Of a stretch of DNA of 64,000 nt, positions 37,478 through 46,842 are shown piece after piece; position 1 is the first letter of the stretch; each line of letters begins with the position of its first letter. This DNA comes from Streptosporangium album (GTDB lineage Bacteria; Actinomycetota; Actinomycetes; Streptosporangiales; Streptosporangiaceae). The DNA is taken from assembly GCF_014203795.1 (NCBI RefSeq), contig NZ_JACHJU010000008.1, positions 62,001-126,000 of the forward strand, given 5' to 3'. A model generated the notes under the pieces. That model searched no databases and was not told the origin of the DNA. It worked only from the letters and a program-made list of their open reading frames with translations. A program made the position numbers and the translations under genes.

Positions 37478-39060
37478 TACCTGGCGGCGGTAAGCAAGAC
37501 CCGCTTACGGAGGAGCGGTAGACCGGCACGGCCGAACATCTGCCGTTTGATCATTTTGATGTGGTTGACGCGGCCCTCGACGGGCCCGGAGTTCCAGCGC
37601 GTGGTCAGGCCGTTGGTGACGGCGTCCAGGTCGGCCTCGAGGCCGCCTGCGAAGGACGTGAGACCGGGCAGGTCATCGGCGCGGACGGCGGCGATCCAGG
37701 TCTGGAGATTGTGGCCGCGCAGTTCGGTGAGCATCTCGCCGAAGAGCCGGATGTGGCCGGCGGCGGCCCGCAGTTCGGGACAGTGTTCCAGGATCGGCTT
37801 GAGCCCTGTTTTGTCGTCCTCGGTCAGGCTCTCGGGGTGTCGGGTCAGCCAGCCGGTGACCTGCCGGACGGTGGGTGAAGGCGCGGCGATCAGGGCAGAT
37901 TCGACACGGGCATGATGCTCGTCGAGGTAGTCACGCACGGTGGAGTAGCTGCCGTGGAAGCCGAGCGCGGTGATCTCGCGGTGGAGCTGTTTGGCGTTGG
38001 TGCAGCCGGCGTCCCAGCGCTGGTGGAGGTGGGGTTTGAACGGGTCGAGCTTGCTGGGACGAACGCCCTTCCATTTTCCGTCGACCAACTCCTGCCAGGT
38101 CACGGCGCGGGCATATCGCTGGACAGTGTGACGGCTCCACCCGAGCCGGCGAGCGATGCCACGCATGCCGTGGCCTTGTTCGATCAGGTCGTGGACCAGG
38201 GCGTGATGGCGGCGGGCCCGTTCGGCGAACCTCCCGGTGAGCTCCGCCTCCGGCGGATCCGAAGGAGGGGAGATCGGGATCTGCTCTGGGGGCTCGGGTT
38301 CGGGGGTGCGCAGGCAGTCTCGGTGCCGGGCCACGCAACGTTCGACGGCTTTGCCGAGGTTCTGCCAAAGGTGGAACCTGTCCGCGACCTGCGCCGCGTC
38401 CGGCGCCCCGGTGCGGGCGCCGTCGGCATAGGAGCCGGATCGGTCCCGGCAGATGATCTCGACACCGGGATGTTCGGCCAGCCAGTCCGCGAGAGGCTGG
38501 GCGTCCCTGCCCGGCAGCAGGTCCAGCGGTGCCCCGGTCTCGCAGTCGATCAACACGGTTCCGTAGATGTGGCCGCGCCGCAACGCGAAGTCGTCGACCC
38601 CGAGCACCCGTGGCGTCGTCACGACCGGGTCGGGCAATGCCATGACCAGCCGCAACATCGTCGACCGGCTCACGATCGCCCGCAGCCCGCATGCGAGGCG
38701 GGCACCAGCCCGTCCGGCCAGCGCGACCGCGATCTTCTCCAGCATCGACCTCAGCAGCGGCGTCCGCCGCCCGTATCGGATGGTGAGGCCCGCGACCTGC
38801 TCGGCGAATGTCCGCCGTTGGCAGGCCGTGTTGCCGCAGATCAGACGCCGCACCGACAGCACGATCTCCATCCGGCGATCGCCCATGGCCATGTCAGCCA
38901 GATGACGCTGGTATCGGCTGTGCACCTTCTCTGACAGGAACCCGCAGTCCGGGCACGGCATCGCCCCGGCCCTGGTCCGAGCCAGGATCTGTACGAGGGC
39001 GGTGGACTCAACGAGGCGTTCGAGCTCCACTCCGGCGAGGTGAGGGAGGAGGACGCCCAA
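37477..39060 (-). CDS. ISL3-family transposase
   Basis: The 527-residue protein starts at ATG 39060. The N-terminal zinc-ribbon has CPDCGFLSEKVHSRY then CGNTACQRRTF. The DDE core has Asp in RVLGVDDFALRRGHIYG, Asp in VEIICRDRSGSYADGAR and Glu in WNSGPVEGRVNHIKMIKRQ. A middle HTH insertion (GHGMRGIARRLGWSRHTVQR) and the TTRWNSGPVEG ending are typical of ISL3. The gene is intact and bounded by a perfect target duplication. Confidence 0.95.
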   Translation of the reverse strand: MGVLLPHLAGVELERLVESTALVQILARTRAGAMPCPDCGFLSEKVHSRYQRHLADMAMGDRRMEIVLSVRRLICGNTACQRRTFAEQVAGLTIRYGRRTPLLRSMLEKIAVALAGRAGARLACGLRAIVSRSTMLRLVMALPDPVVTTPRVLGVDDFALRRGHIYGTVLIDCETGAPLDLLPGRDAQPLADWLAEHPGVEIICRDRSGSYADGARTGAPDAAQVADRFHLWQNLGKAVERCVARHRDCLRTPEPEPPEQIPISPPSDPPEAELTGRFAERARRHHALVHDLIEQGHGMRGIARRLGWSRHTVQRYARAVTWQELVDGKWKGVRPSKLDPFKPHLHQRWDAGCTNAKQLHREITALGFHGSYSTVRDYLDEHHARVESALIAAPSPTVRQVTGWLTRHPESLTEDDKTGLKPILEHCPELRAAAGHIRLFGEMLTELRGHNLQTWIAAVRADDLPGLTSFAGGLEADLDAVTNGLTTRWNSGPVEGRVNHIKMIKRQMFGRAGLPLLRKRVLLTAAR

Positions 39061-39165
39061 ATAATGATCTTCGCACCCGGAGCATCCTCGTCCATCGGGG
39101 CCAGGCTACGGATCAGTATCCATCACGAAATGTGGGCCAGATCCCGTTTCAAGTCGTCATAACCA

Positions 39166-40782
39166 GGGGAGCAATCGCGGGACGCGCACCACGTTCGTGG
39201 TGTGCGCGCGGCGAGGTGGAAAGGACAGTTGCACCGCTACCGCGTCCTGGTCGCCGGCCGCGTATGAGGCGGCCAGGAGCGCCTGGTCGACCTCGCCGAG
39301 CAGAGGGGCGAATCGTCCGGCCATGCTCGTGTAGAAGCGGGGTGCGGCGGTGACCTGCAGCTCGAACGCGCCGGCGTCGATCGCCACGGTGGAGGTGGCG
39401 TGCACCGCGATGCCGAGCTCGATGCGCTGCGGCGGCACGATGTCGGCGTGCTCGCCCACGGTCAACGCCTCGATGTCGGCCCCGGTCAGGTTGATGTCGG
39501 TGCCGTCGCGGGTGGCTTGCTGGATCAGCGCGAGGAGGATGGCGTCGCGTTCGGTCAGCATCCGCCATGCGGTCCGGGCGCGTGGCGCGCCGAGGTAGCC
39601 GCCGGGGTAGCCGAGCCCGGAGTCAGCGACCAACTCCCGCACCGGCACCAGGGCGCCGGGCCCGTAGCGGGTACGGAAACGGGCGTGGTAGTCGAGCCAG
39701 GCCGCCGTACCGAAGGGCTGGGTACTCAGGCGCAGCAGGACGCTCGCGGCGCGCGTAGCTTCCTCCAGCACCCGCTCGGGTACGGTGATTCGCCCGTTCA
39801 GCCGTACGTCAACGGCCAGCACGTGCCCGATACCGGGGGCAAGCCCGGTCATCTGCGTGGCGGCCGATGCCCGGATCTCCGCGGTCTGCGGGCCGCTGGT
39901 GTTGTGGCGGGCCAGTTGTTCGCTGATTGCATCCAATTGCTCCAGTACCGTCGCGGTGTCGGGCAGGTCCTTGGCCCCAGCGGCGCGCAGCGCACCGATC
40001 AGGTAGGTCAGAGGGTCAGCGGCCGTCGCCGGCGGGCACAGGCTCGTGATCAGGATGTGCTGGTCGACCAGATCGTGCAGCAGGTCACGGATCTTGTCCG
40101 GTGAGGCGGCCGGGAAAGAGCCGGCCAGTTGGTCGGCCAGCGCGTCGAACCGTATCGGCGAGGCGGCTGCGGCCAGCGCGGCCTGCACGGGCCGGGTGTG
40201 GCGTACGGAGATCTCTCGCAGCGGCCCGGGGGTTCGGGCGCCGACCTGTGCCCGCTCGGCCACGATGAAGCGTCCGTCGCGCACGATCCCGGCGCTGTCG
40301 GCCACCACCATCAGGTGCGGGCGTAGCCCTGGGTGTGATTCGAGTTGGTCGACCAGCATCAGCAGCCATTCGGCGTCCGCGCGCAACAGCGCGCGGTGCC
40401 CGGTGCCGATCTTCGCCGCTGCCGGTCCGATGGCGGCGGCGGTGACCCCGGCGAACATCCCGAAGGGTGTGGGCCGTCGCTGCCAGCGCATCAGGTAGGA
40501 GGCCGCGGACAAGATGGCGCGGCGCACATCCTTGGCGGGGGCCGGTTCGGTGCCGGGAGTGAGGAGCTGGTCGATGCGTGTGGCCAGGGCTGGGCTGGCC
40601 ATCTGCAGCGCCTCGCGTACGTCACCGCGAGACCAGATTGTCGCCAGCCATGTGCGGCCTTCGGCCTGGATCGCGGCCGGGTCGGATATGTCCAGGTGTG
40701 TCGGCAACTCCAGGTCGCCGGGGTCTGTCGTGGCGCGCACCAGGACCAGGCCGGTGTGCTGGTAGCGCGGGGGTACGGTCAT
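39166..40782 (-). pseudogene. lanB: Lantibiotic dehydratase (LanB), C-terminal half lost to IS21
   Basis: It starts at ATG 40782. The 539 codons match the N-terminal (glutamylation) part of class I LanB enzymes, which use Glu-tRNA to dehydrate Ser/Thr of a precursor peptide. Motifs include SAASYLMRWQRRPTPFGMFA, SVRHTRPVQAALAAAASPIR and the region near RRAHTTNVVRVPRLLP, where LanB normally continues. The frame runs into the IS21 end at 39165 after PRLLP. Full LanBs are ~1000 residues with a C-terminal elimination domain, so this copy cannot complete dehydration. It lies 75 nt downstream of the precursor gene in the same operon. Confidence 0.88.
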
Positions 40783-40857
40783 GCGATCCGCCTCCAATGG
40801 CAGGTCATGAACCGCGCCGCCAGCGCCCAAGGGTTTGGGCGCCGGCGGCAGGAGGGG

Positions 40858-41049
40858 TTAGGACGGGTCGTTGGTGCTGGTGCTGCACGCGGATCCGCTG
40901 CAGGTGCTGCCGCACCCGTCGCCGGTGCTACACATCATGGTCGCGAGCGGCGTGGTGGTCTCCACCACGCGCATGTCCAGCGCGAACTCGTCATCGGGCA
41001 GGGACAGGGTCTTGTCGAGGTCCAGGGCCCCGGGGGTCAGCAGGGACAT
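40858..41049 (-). CDS. lanA: FxLD-family lanthipeptide precursor
   Basis: The 63-residue protein starts at ATG 41049 with AAGGAG 8 nt upstream. The leader holds the family motif FALD in SLPDDEFALDMRVVE. The C-terminal core (about TTTPLATMMCSTGDGCGSTC onwards) has four Cys and many Ser/Thr for lanthionine rings, ending STSTNDPS. The TGDGC segment places an Asp-Gly inside a likely ring, the kind of site modified by the PIMT-type methyltransferase of such clusters to an ester or aspartimide. The gene is intact, but both its modification genes in this window are broken. Confidence 0.88.
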   Translation of the reverse strand: MSLLTPGALDLDKTLSLPDDEFALDMRVVETTTPLATMMCSTGDGCGSTCSGSACSTSTNDPS

Positions 41050-41107
41050 CGGGTCACACTCCTTAATTGGGGGGGGTGGGTGTGGTGCGTCCTGATCTGC
41101 GAGTCGT

Positions 41108-41965
41108 TCAGCTCGTCGCAGGCCAGGAGATCGTGACCAGACCGTGGGTCTTGGCGAGGACCGCCGCACGGTCGGGTATCTGCGGGGTGGTGCCGGTCGG
41201 CCAGAAGGCGATCGTGGGGGCCGGGCCGCTCCGTGCGCGGCGGTCCCACGCCTGGATCTGTTCGACCATCGCGGTCGCGGCGTCCTCTCCGTGCGCTCCG
41301 TAGGCGCGCGCCCCGAATTCGACTCCGGCGCCTATCCGGCGCACCGCCAAATAGGCGAAGGAGTCGCCGCGCACGGCCGCGTAGGGGAACCACGTGCCCC
41401 GCTCGCGGGCCAGTTCGGTTCCCTCCTCGGCGGCGACCCTGCAGAATCCGGGCAGGAAACCGGCGAACCACAGGTGCAGGTCGGCGAACGAGACCCCGTT
41501 CTGGATCGTGATGCCGGACCACACCTCGGTGCGGCCGGTCGCCAGCGCAGCGTCGAGCAGGCTCGGGTTGTCTGGTGCCCCGTCGTCGAACTGCAGCTCG
41601 ATGTGGTGGCCATCGGCGTCGGGGAGCCGGAAGATCCGGTCGGTGTGCTGCCCGTCGCCCTGCATCGCGACGAACCCGCATACCTCGGCGGAGGTGCTCA
41701 CCAGGTGGTCCGCCTCGACCTGGAACGCGATCGAGCGGGTGACGCCGTTCATGCGCAGTGGCACGACGATCACGCCGTTCTTGGCCAGCTGGTTCAGCCA
41801 GGTCGGCGGGATGTCCCACGCGCCGACCGTCACGATGATCGCATCGAACAGTCCGAGGTTAGGCACACCGTGCTCGGCGTCGGCCAGGATGACCCTGACC
41901 CGGTTGCCGTACCCGGTGGCCTCCAGTGCGGCGCTGGCCCGGTCGGTCACGTCTTGGTCGATATC
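41108..41965 (-). pseudogene. FxLD-system PIMT-type methyltransferase, C-terminal part (split by E1)
   Basis: The frame (DIDQDVTDRASAALEATGYG, AEHGVPNLGLFDAIIVTVGA, IPPTWLNQLAKNGVIVVPLR) is the SAM-binding second half of a protein-L-isoaspartate methyltransferase-like enzyme, followed by the C-terminal domain typical of the FxLD-system methyltransferase (LHLWFAGFLPGFCRV...). The N-terminal part is 15.6 kb away at 57589-57957. The two parts join in frame (121 + 2 + 283 codons = ~406 residues) once E1 is removed. It ends 58 nt before the precursor gene. Confidence 0.88.
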
Positions 41966-42015
41966 TTCTCTGTTAGATGTACGTGTCTTGGTGTATCTGA
42001 GAGGTATGTGACTGC

Positions 42016-43551
42016 GTGGGCTGGAAGGTTTATTGGGTGCCGGTTCGGCGCCTGGTAGTGCCGGAGCGTGTGCCGGTGCTGGCGGGCTGGGAGGACCTGG
42101 CGGAGCGGGAGGAGCGCACGGGGATCCACCCCGGAGATCCGATCATGCTGTCGCCGGATTGCCGGATCGATGAGCTGCTGAGCTTGTTTTTCTGCCGTTC
42201 CGCTTTCGCGCGGCTGGCGATGGGGACGAAGCGGAGTTACACCGATGATTACCGCCTGTTCTTCGACTTCCTGTGGGGCCGCGGAAAAGCATGGTCGGAG
42301 GCGACCGCGGATGACCTGTGGGACTTCGAGGACTGGAGGACCCGGTCTCCCCGCAACCCGGGCAGGGTCGGCGGGGCCCGCTGGAACCGGGGCCTGGCGG
42401 CGCTCACGCACCTGTACCGGTGGGCGGTCCGGCACGGCTATGTCGCGACGAACCCGATCGAGATGCGCGAACGGCTGGGCCAGTACGGGGAGGTGACCGA
42501 GACGCCGGCAGCGCAGGCGAAGAACGCCAGGGCGAGCAACGTGCACTGGATGACGCCGCGGATGTTCCGGCTCTGGGCAAATGTCGGCCTGCGCGGGCAC
42601 ACTGCGGAGGGCCTGGTCGCCGAGGGATGGACCGGGCGGCTGGAGGACCGCAACACGGCCTTCGCCGACCTGCTTTTCTGCTCCGGGCTGCGACTGGGCG
42701 AAGGGGCTTCGCTCCTCACGGTCGAGCTGCCGGCCACCGCGCTGGACGGCGGGAAGTTCTATCCGGCCCGGCTGGGGCGGGCGGTCACCAAGTCCAAGAA
42801 GGCCCGGACGTTCTACGTCTCGGCCCGGGTACTGGTCCAGATCGAAAGCTACCTGCAGGCGGGGCGGGCTGCCGCTATCCGGCGTGCGCAGGCCCGTGAC
42901 CTTTACGGCACCCTGCCCGGCCTGAAGATCGTCACCAAGGTGACCGGCCACAGCAGGAAGGTGCTGCACTGGCACGACCAGCACGGGGCAGAAGGCCGTA
43001 CCCCGCTGACCGACGCGGCCGCCGAGGAGCGGATGACCTTGTTCGCCCCGGGGCCGGCGGGACCAGAGCCGATGTGGGTCTGGCTGACCGAGGCCGGCCT
43101 GCCCTTCAGGCCCGCATCCTGGGAGAACGTCTTCCGGGGTGCGAGCCGCCGCTGCCGGGACGTCCTGGGCGGGGTGATGAGCGAGCCGCCGTTCGCGACC
43201 CCGCACTCGGCCCGGCACTCTTTCGCCCTCTACATGCTCGTGGTCCTGCACCATGTCATGGACCAGCGGCTGGGCCTGACCCCGGAGGAACGACGTGACT
43301 ACCGACTGCTCTACGGCGATCCCTGGCGTATGGTCCAGGACCTTCTGGGCCACTCGGAGATCACCACGACGCGCGACCGCTACCTCGCTCCCGTCGCTGA
43401 CCTGCAGCTGCGCTCGCTGCTGTCCGATCCTGATCCTGACCAGCCGGATGCCGCGGAGCGTTCCGATGACCGGGTGACATCGCTGCTGGCCCGGCTGGCC
43501 CGGGAGAGCGAGGGAATCCAGGACTTCCATGACGCGGTGATCTCGTCGTGA
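42016..43551 (+). CDS. E1 recombinase A (tyrosine recombinase)
   Basis: The 511-residue protein starts at GTG 42016, 50 bp inside the left end. The core-binding domain (~50-160, FARLAMGTKRSYTDDYRLFF) is followed by the catalytic domain. The residues are Arg in LLFCSGLRLGEGASLLTVEL, the HxxR box in TPHSARHSFALYML, His in LLGHSEITTTRDRYL and nucleophile Tyr in the same segment (DRYL). All are present, so it should cut and join DNA. Its last 4 nt overlap the next gene (GTGA), which indicates coupled translation. It is homologous in layout to 46843-48312 of E2. Confidence 0.9.
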   Translation: MGWKVYWVPVRRLVVPERVPVLAGWEDLAEREERTGIHPGDPIMLSPDCRIDELLSLFFCRSAFARLAMGTKRSYTDDYRLFFDFLWGRGKAWSEATADDLWDFEDWRTRSPRNPGRVGGARWNRGLAALTHLYRWAVRHGYVATNPIEMRERLGQYGEVTETPAAQAKNARASNVHWMTPRMFRLWANVGLRGHTAEGLVAEGWTGRLEDRNTAFADLLFCSGLRLGEGASLLTVELPATALDGGKFYPARLGRAVTKSKKARTFYVSARVLVQIESYLQAGRAAAIRRAQARDLYGTLPGLKIVTKVTGHSRKVLHWHDQHGAEGRTPLTDAAAEERMTLFAPGPAGPEPMWVWLTEAGLPFRPASWENVFRGASRRCRDVLGGVMSEPPFATPHSARHSFALYMLVVLHHVMDQRLGLTPEERRDYRLLYGDPWRMVQDLLGHSEITTTRDRYLAPVADLQLRSLLSDPDPDQPDAAERSDDRVTSLLARLARESEGIQDFHDAVISS

Positions 43552-45275
43552 GCACCCGGGGGCGCCGGGCCGCCCAGCCGGCGGGGACGCATCGCCGGCC
43601 GGTCCCTCTTTCTCCTGGCGAGCTGGTGGTCGAGCACCGTGACCGGCAGGGCCTGGCCCGCAGCTACGACTTCGCGACGCTGCAGGCGGCTCCGGCGATG
43701 CAGCGGTCATGGGCGGTGCTGTTCGCGGATGCCTGCGCTTCGGGAGGGGGCTGGGATTCCCGGTCGACAAGCTCGGACAATTTCAAGAGGCTCGCCCGGT
43801 TCGCGTCGTTCTTGGCCGGGCAGGAAGAGCCGCCCGGGGATGTCGGCGAGCTGGCGCCTTCGCACTGGACAGCCTGGAAGGTCAGCCGCCCGGCGACGAC
43901 CTACGGGTATGCCGACGTCACCAAGGTCGCCGCGTTCCTGCGCAAGGACCCCCGGCTGCGGCCAGACACCCGCGCCGCGATGGCCAAGCGCATCGCGGTG
44001 GCCAAGCCCCGGGAAGCCGCCTTCACCGAGGCTGAGTTCCTGGAGGCCAGGACGGCGGCCAGGAGGATGTTCCGCTCCGCGCACCGGCGGATCGCGGAGA
44101 ACTCACAGGTGCTGGCAGCCTGGCGGGCCGGCACCCTGGAGCCGGGGTCCGGCCAGTGGCTGCTCGGAGAGGCCCTCGACGTACTCGCCCGGACGGGCGA
44201 GGTTCCCCTGGCCGCCGCCGGCAAGATGGTCTACCGCTACCGACGGCCGCTGGGCGGTGGGAGCATCCGGGCGGCCCGGGAGCGGCTGTTCCTGAACAAG
44301 ACGGAGGTAGCGTCGCTCGCGGTGCTGCTGACAGCGGAGTTCGGGCTGAACGCGACCACCGTCAGCGAGATGCCCGCCCCGCGGGCGACTCCCGACTCCG
44401 GTGAGGGAGGCGCCCCTACATACCGGCTTGAGCTGGAAAAACGCCGTCGCGGCAGCGGCCGCCATTTCGAGACGCGCAACATCACCGACCTCGGTCCCGG
44501 CACTCCCGGGCGGCTCATCACGCAGGCTCTTGAGGCGACCGCCCTGGCGCGGTCCTTCGTCAGCGCCGCGGGCGGCCCGGACCGGCTGCTTACCTGGCGG
44601 CGGGGGCGGCTCCCGCATGCCGGGATCGAGACCATGGAACCCCTGGCCGGGCCGTTCGGGCTCGGGCTGGCCTCCCACTCCTATAAGGAATGGGCCGGCA
44701 AGGCACAGTTCGCCGGGGCCCCGATGCGGCGGATGCGCAAAACCGTCAACGTCCTGCACCGCCGCGAAGCCGGCCAGAACTCCCAGGACACGCACGACCG
44801 CGCCTACGTGGTGAACGAACCCCGGGCGCAGCAGGCCGCGGTCGCGGTGATCGCCCAGGGGGCGGCGGACGCGGCTGACGCAGCCCGCCGCACCGTCGTC
44901 GCGAAGCTCGCCGAGACCCGGCGCGCGGACGACCAGGAGACGGCCACAGCCGACTGCGGCGGCTTTCACAGCAGCCCGTTCAGTCCCGGCGGCATGGCCT
45001 GCGGCGCTTCGTTCCTGCTCTGCCTCGCCTGCCCCAACGCCCGGGTCACCCCGGCGCACCATCCCCGGCTGGCCGTCCTGCACCAGGCGCTGGACTCCCT
45101 CAATGGCATCCTCGACCCCGGCACCTGGGAGGAGGACTGGGGCGATTCCCACGCCCGGCTCGCCGACCTCCGCCAGCGGCTGGGCGAGCCGGCCTGGCAG
45201 GCCGCCGCCGGCAAGGCCACCGCGAGCGACCGCGACATCATCAACGACCTGCTGAACGGAAACTACGACCTATGA
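43548..45275 (+). CDS. E1 recombinase-like protein B (degenerate active site)
   Basis: The 575-residue protein starts at GTG 43548. Fold and length suit a tyrosine recombinase, with an N-terminal SAM-like part (SSDNFKRLARFASFLAGQEE). The Arg-I position reads LLTAEFGLNATTVSEM (Asn instead of Arg) and no normal HxxR box is seen. A Tyr-bearing stretch (QNSQDTHDRAYVV) remains. Near residue 490-505 CGASFLLCLACPN...HH forms a zinc-binding-like Cys/His group shared with the B protein of E2. It is probably a structural or target-choice partner of A and C rather than a catalyst. Confidence 0.75.
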   Translation: MSTRGRRAAQPAGTHRRPVPLSPGELVVEHRDRQGLARSYDFATLQAAPAMQRSWAVLFADACASGGGWDSRSTSSDNFKRLARFASFLAGQEEPPGDVGELAPSHWTAWKVSRPATTYGYADVTKVAAFLRKDPRLRPDTRAAMAKRIAVAKPREAAFTEAEFLEARTAARRMFRSAHRRIAENSQVLAAWRAGTLEPGSGQWLLGEALDVLARTGEVPLAAAGKMVYRYRRPLGGGSIRAARERLFLNKTEVASLAVLLTAEFGLNATTVSEMPAPRATPDSGEGGAPTYRLELEKRRRGSGRHFETRNITDLGPGTPGRLITQALEATALARSFVSAAGGPDRLLTWRRGRLPHAGIETMEPLAGPFGLGLASHSYKEWAGKAQFAGAPMRRMRKTVNVLHRREAGQNSQDTHDRAYVVNEPRAQQAAVAVIAQGAADAADAARRTVVAKLAETRRADDQETATADCGGFHSSPFSPGGMACGASFLLCLACPNARVTPAHHPRLAVLHQALDSLNGILDPGTWEEDWGDSHARLADLRQRLGEPAWQAAAGKATASDRDIINDLLNGNYDL

Positions 45276-46739
45276 CCACCCTGGCCGACACCCGGCCGTC
45301 CTGGCCCGGCCCCGACACCCCGGTGATCAGCCCCGGCCGAGTCCAGGACCATACCCGGTGCAACGCCCGCTACAGCGACCCGGCCTGGCCCCTGGGCCCG
45401 CTCTCAGGCAACCCGAGTGCCGCCAAGAACACCATTCACTGGATGGGGTTCCCGGCCGCCTTCCGCGACGAGCTGCGGTATCTCACCTGGCTGCTGATCA
45501 ACGAGTCCGTCCCCGACACGTTCCTGCTCCGCCAGGCCGGGTCCTTCCGGGCCAGGCTCGGTGCCGCGGCCATCTACGGCACCGCCCTGGTCTGGAAGGA
45601 CTTCGCCCGCTGGCTGGGCGAACGCGGCCGCACCTCGTTGGGCGCCTGCACGGAGCGGGACTACCGCGACTACACGGCCCGGATGAGCCGGCAGGGAGAC
45701 AGCCGCGACAAGGCCGTGCTGAGGCTCAACGCCCTGAGCCGGCTCTGGGTGTTCGACTTCGCCGCCGAGTACACGCTTGGCATCGCCGAACCGCCCTGGC
45801 ACCAGGAGGGCGCCGACGATTTCCTGCCTGCCGCGACTCCCCGGGGAGAGAACGCCACCGACCCGATCACCCCGGCCACAATGGGGCCGCTGCTCACCTG
45901 GGCCCTGCGGATGACCGAAGAGCATGCGCAGGACATCCTCACGGCCTGGGAACTCAAGCGCAGCATGGCCGCACGGGCCGCTTCCGCCGTCGCGACGCCA
46001 GCCACGAGGGTCTCTCTTCTCGCCTACCTGGCCGATATCGCCGAGCACGGCCGCCCGCTGCCGTCCGTGTCAAGGAAAGGCGGCACGGAAGTCGCCGTCA
46101 CCTACGTCAGCGCCCTCACCGGCGCTTCGCCGGGCCAGGTCTACGCCGTGACGAAGGAACCCCGCTGGCGTGACTACCTGCTTCGCCACCCCGGCTCCTG
46201 CCCGCTGCCGATGACGATCACCGCGACGATCGACGGCAGCCCCTGGACGAGCGCCATCGACTTCGCCGACACCGCCACCTTGATGAAGCACCTGGTCGCC
46301 GCCCTGTTCATCGTGCTGAGCTACCTCACGGGAATGCGTCCGGGAGAGGTTCTCGGGCTGCGCGTCGGCTGCTGCCCCGATCCGGAATCCGGCCGTCACC
46401 TGATCCACGGGCACGTTTTCAAGACCGCCCGCGACGAGGACGGCAACCACCTGTCCCAGGGGCAGCTCCGGGAAGTCCCGTGGGTCGCGATCCCGCCAGT
46501 CGTGAACGCCATCCGGGTCCTGGAGCAGATTACGCCCGACGGCCTGCTCTTCGCCTCGGCAGCCCACGACTTCAACGCCCGCCGCAACCACGTGGGGACG
46601 CCGTCGGCACCGGTCATGGGCCGCAGGATCGAGCACTTCGTCACCTGGGCCAACGCCCTGGCGGCTGACCATGACCGCCTCCACGAGATCATCCCCGACG
46701 ATCCGCACGGGGCCCTGGGAACCGCGCGCTTCAGGCGGA
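45272..46739 (+). pseudogene. E1 recombinase C, 5' part (split by E2)
   Basis: It starts at ATG 45272, overlapping the B stop (ATGA). It carries Arg-I in IVLSYLTGMRPGEVLGLRVG and runs to GALGTARFRR, where E2 begins at the shared AGGCGGA. The rest is at 55469-56088. Joined, the gene is 2088 nt (695 residues). The E2 insertion sits between Arg-I and the RxxR/GH/Tyr boxes, so E1 cannot currently make an active C protein. Confidence 0.88.
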
Positions 46740-46842
46740 TTCTCTCCGCTTAGTTGTGGTGTTGCGATTCGGGTTGCATGGGCTGGTGGGGGCGGGTTTC
46801 TGGCTTGCCGAGGACTGTGTTGTGTTTCTATGGTCAGCCTCC

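Larger units (their letters stand above)
36757..39144 (-). mobile_element. ISL3-family insertion (2388 bp) with CGTTTCAA target duplication
   Basis: The inverted ends GGATCTGGCCCACATTTCGT lie at 36757 and, on the other strand, at 39144. A perfect 8-bp duplication CGTTTCAA flanks both sides (36749-36756 and 39145-39152), the size typical of ISL3. It inserted into an IS21 terminal repeat. It carries the transposase plus one passenger gene. Confidence 0.92.

Noticed and set aside
41947-43770. 607-codon minus-strand open frame over recombinase A
   Set aside because: The plus strand encodes a tyrosine recombinase with all catalytic residues; the antisense frame is Arg/Pro-rich noise.
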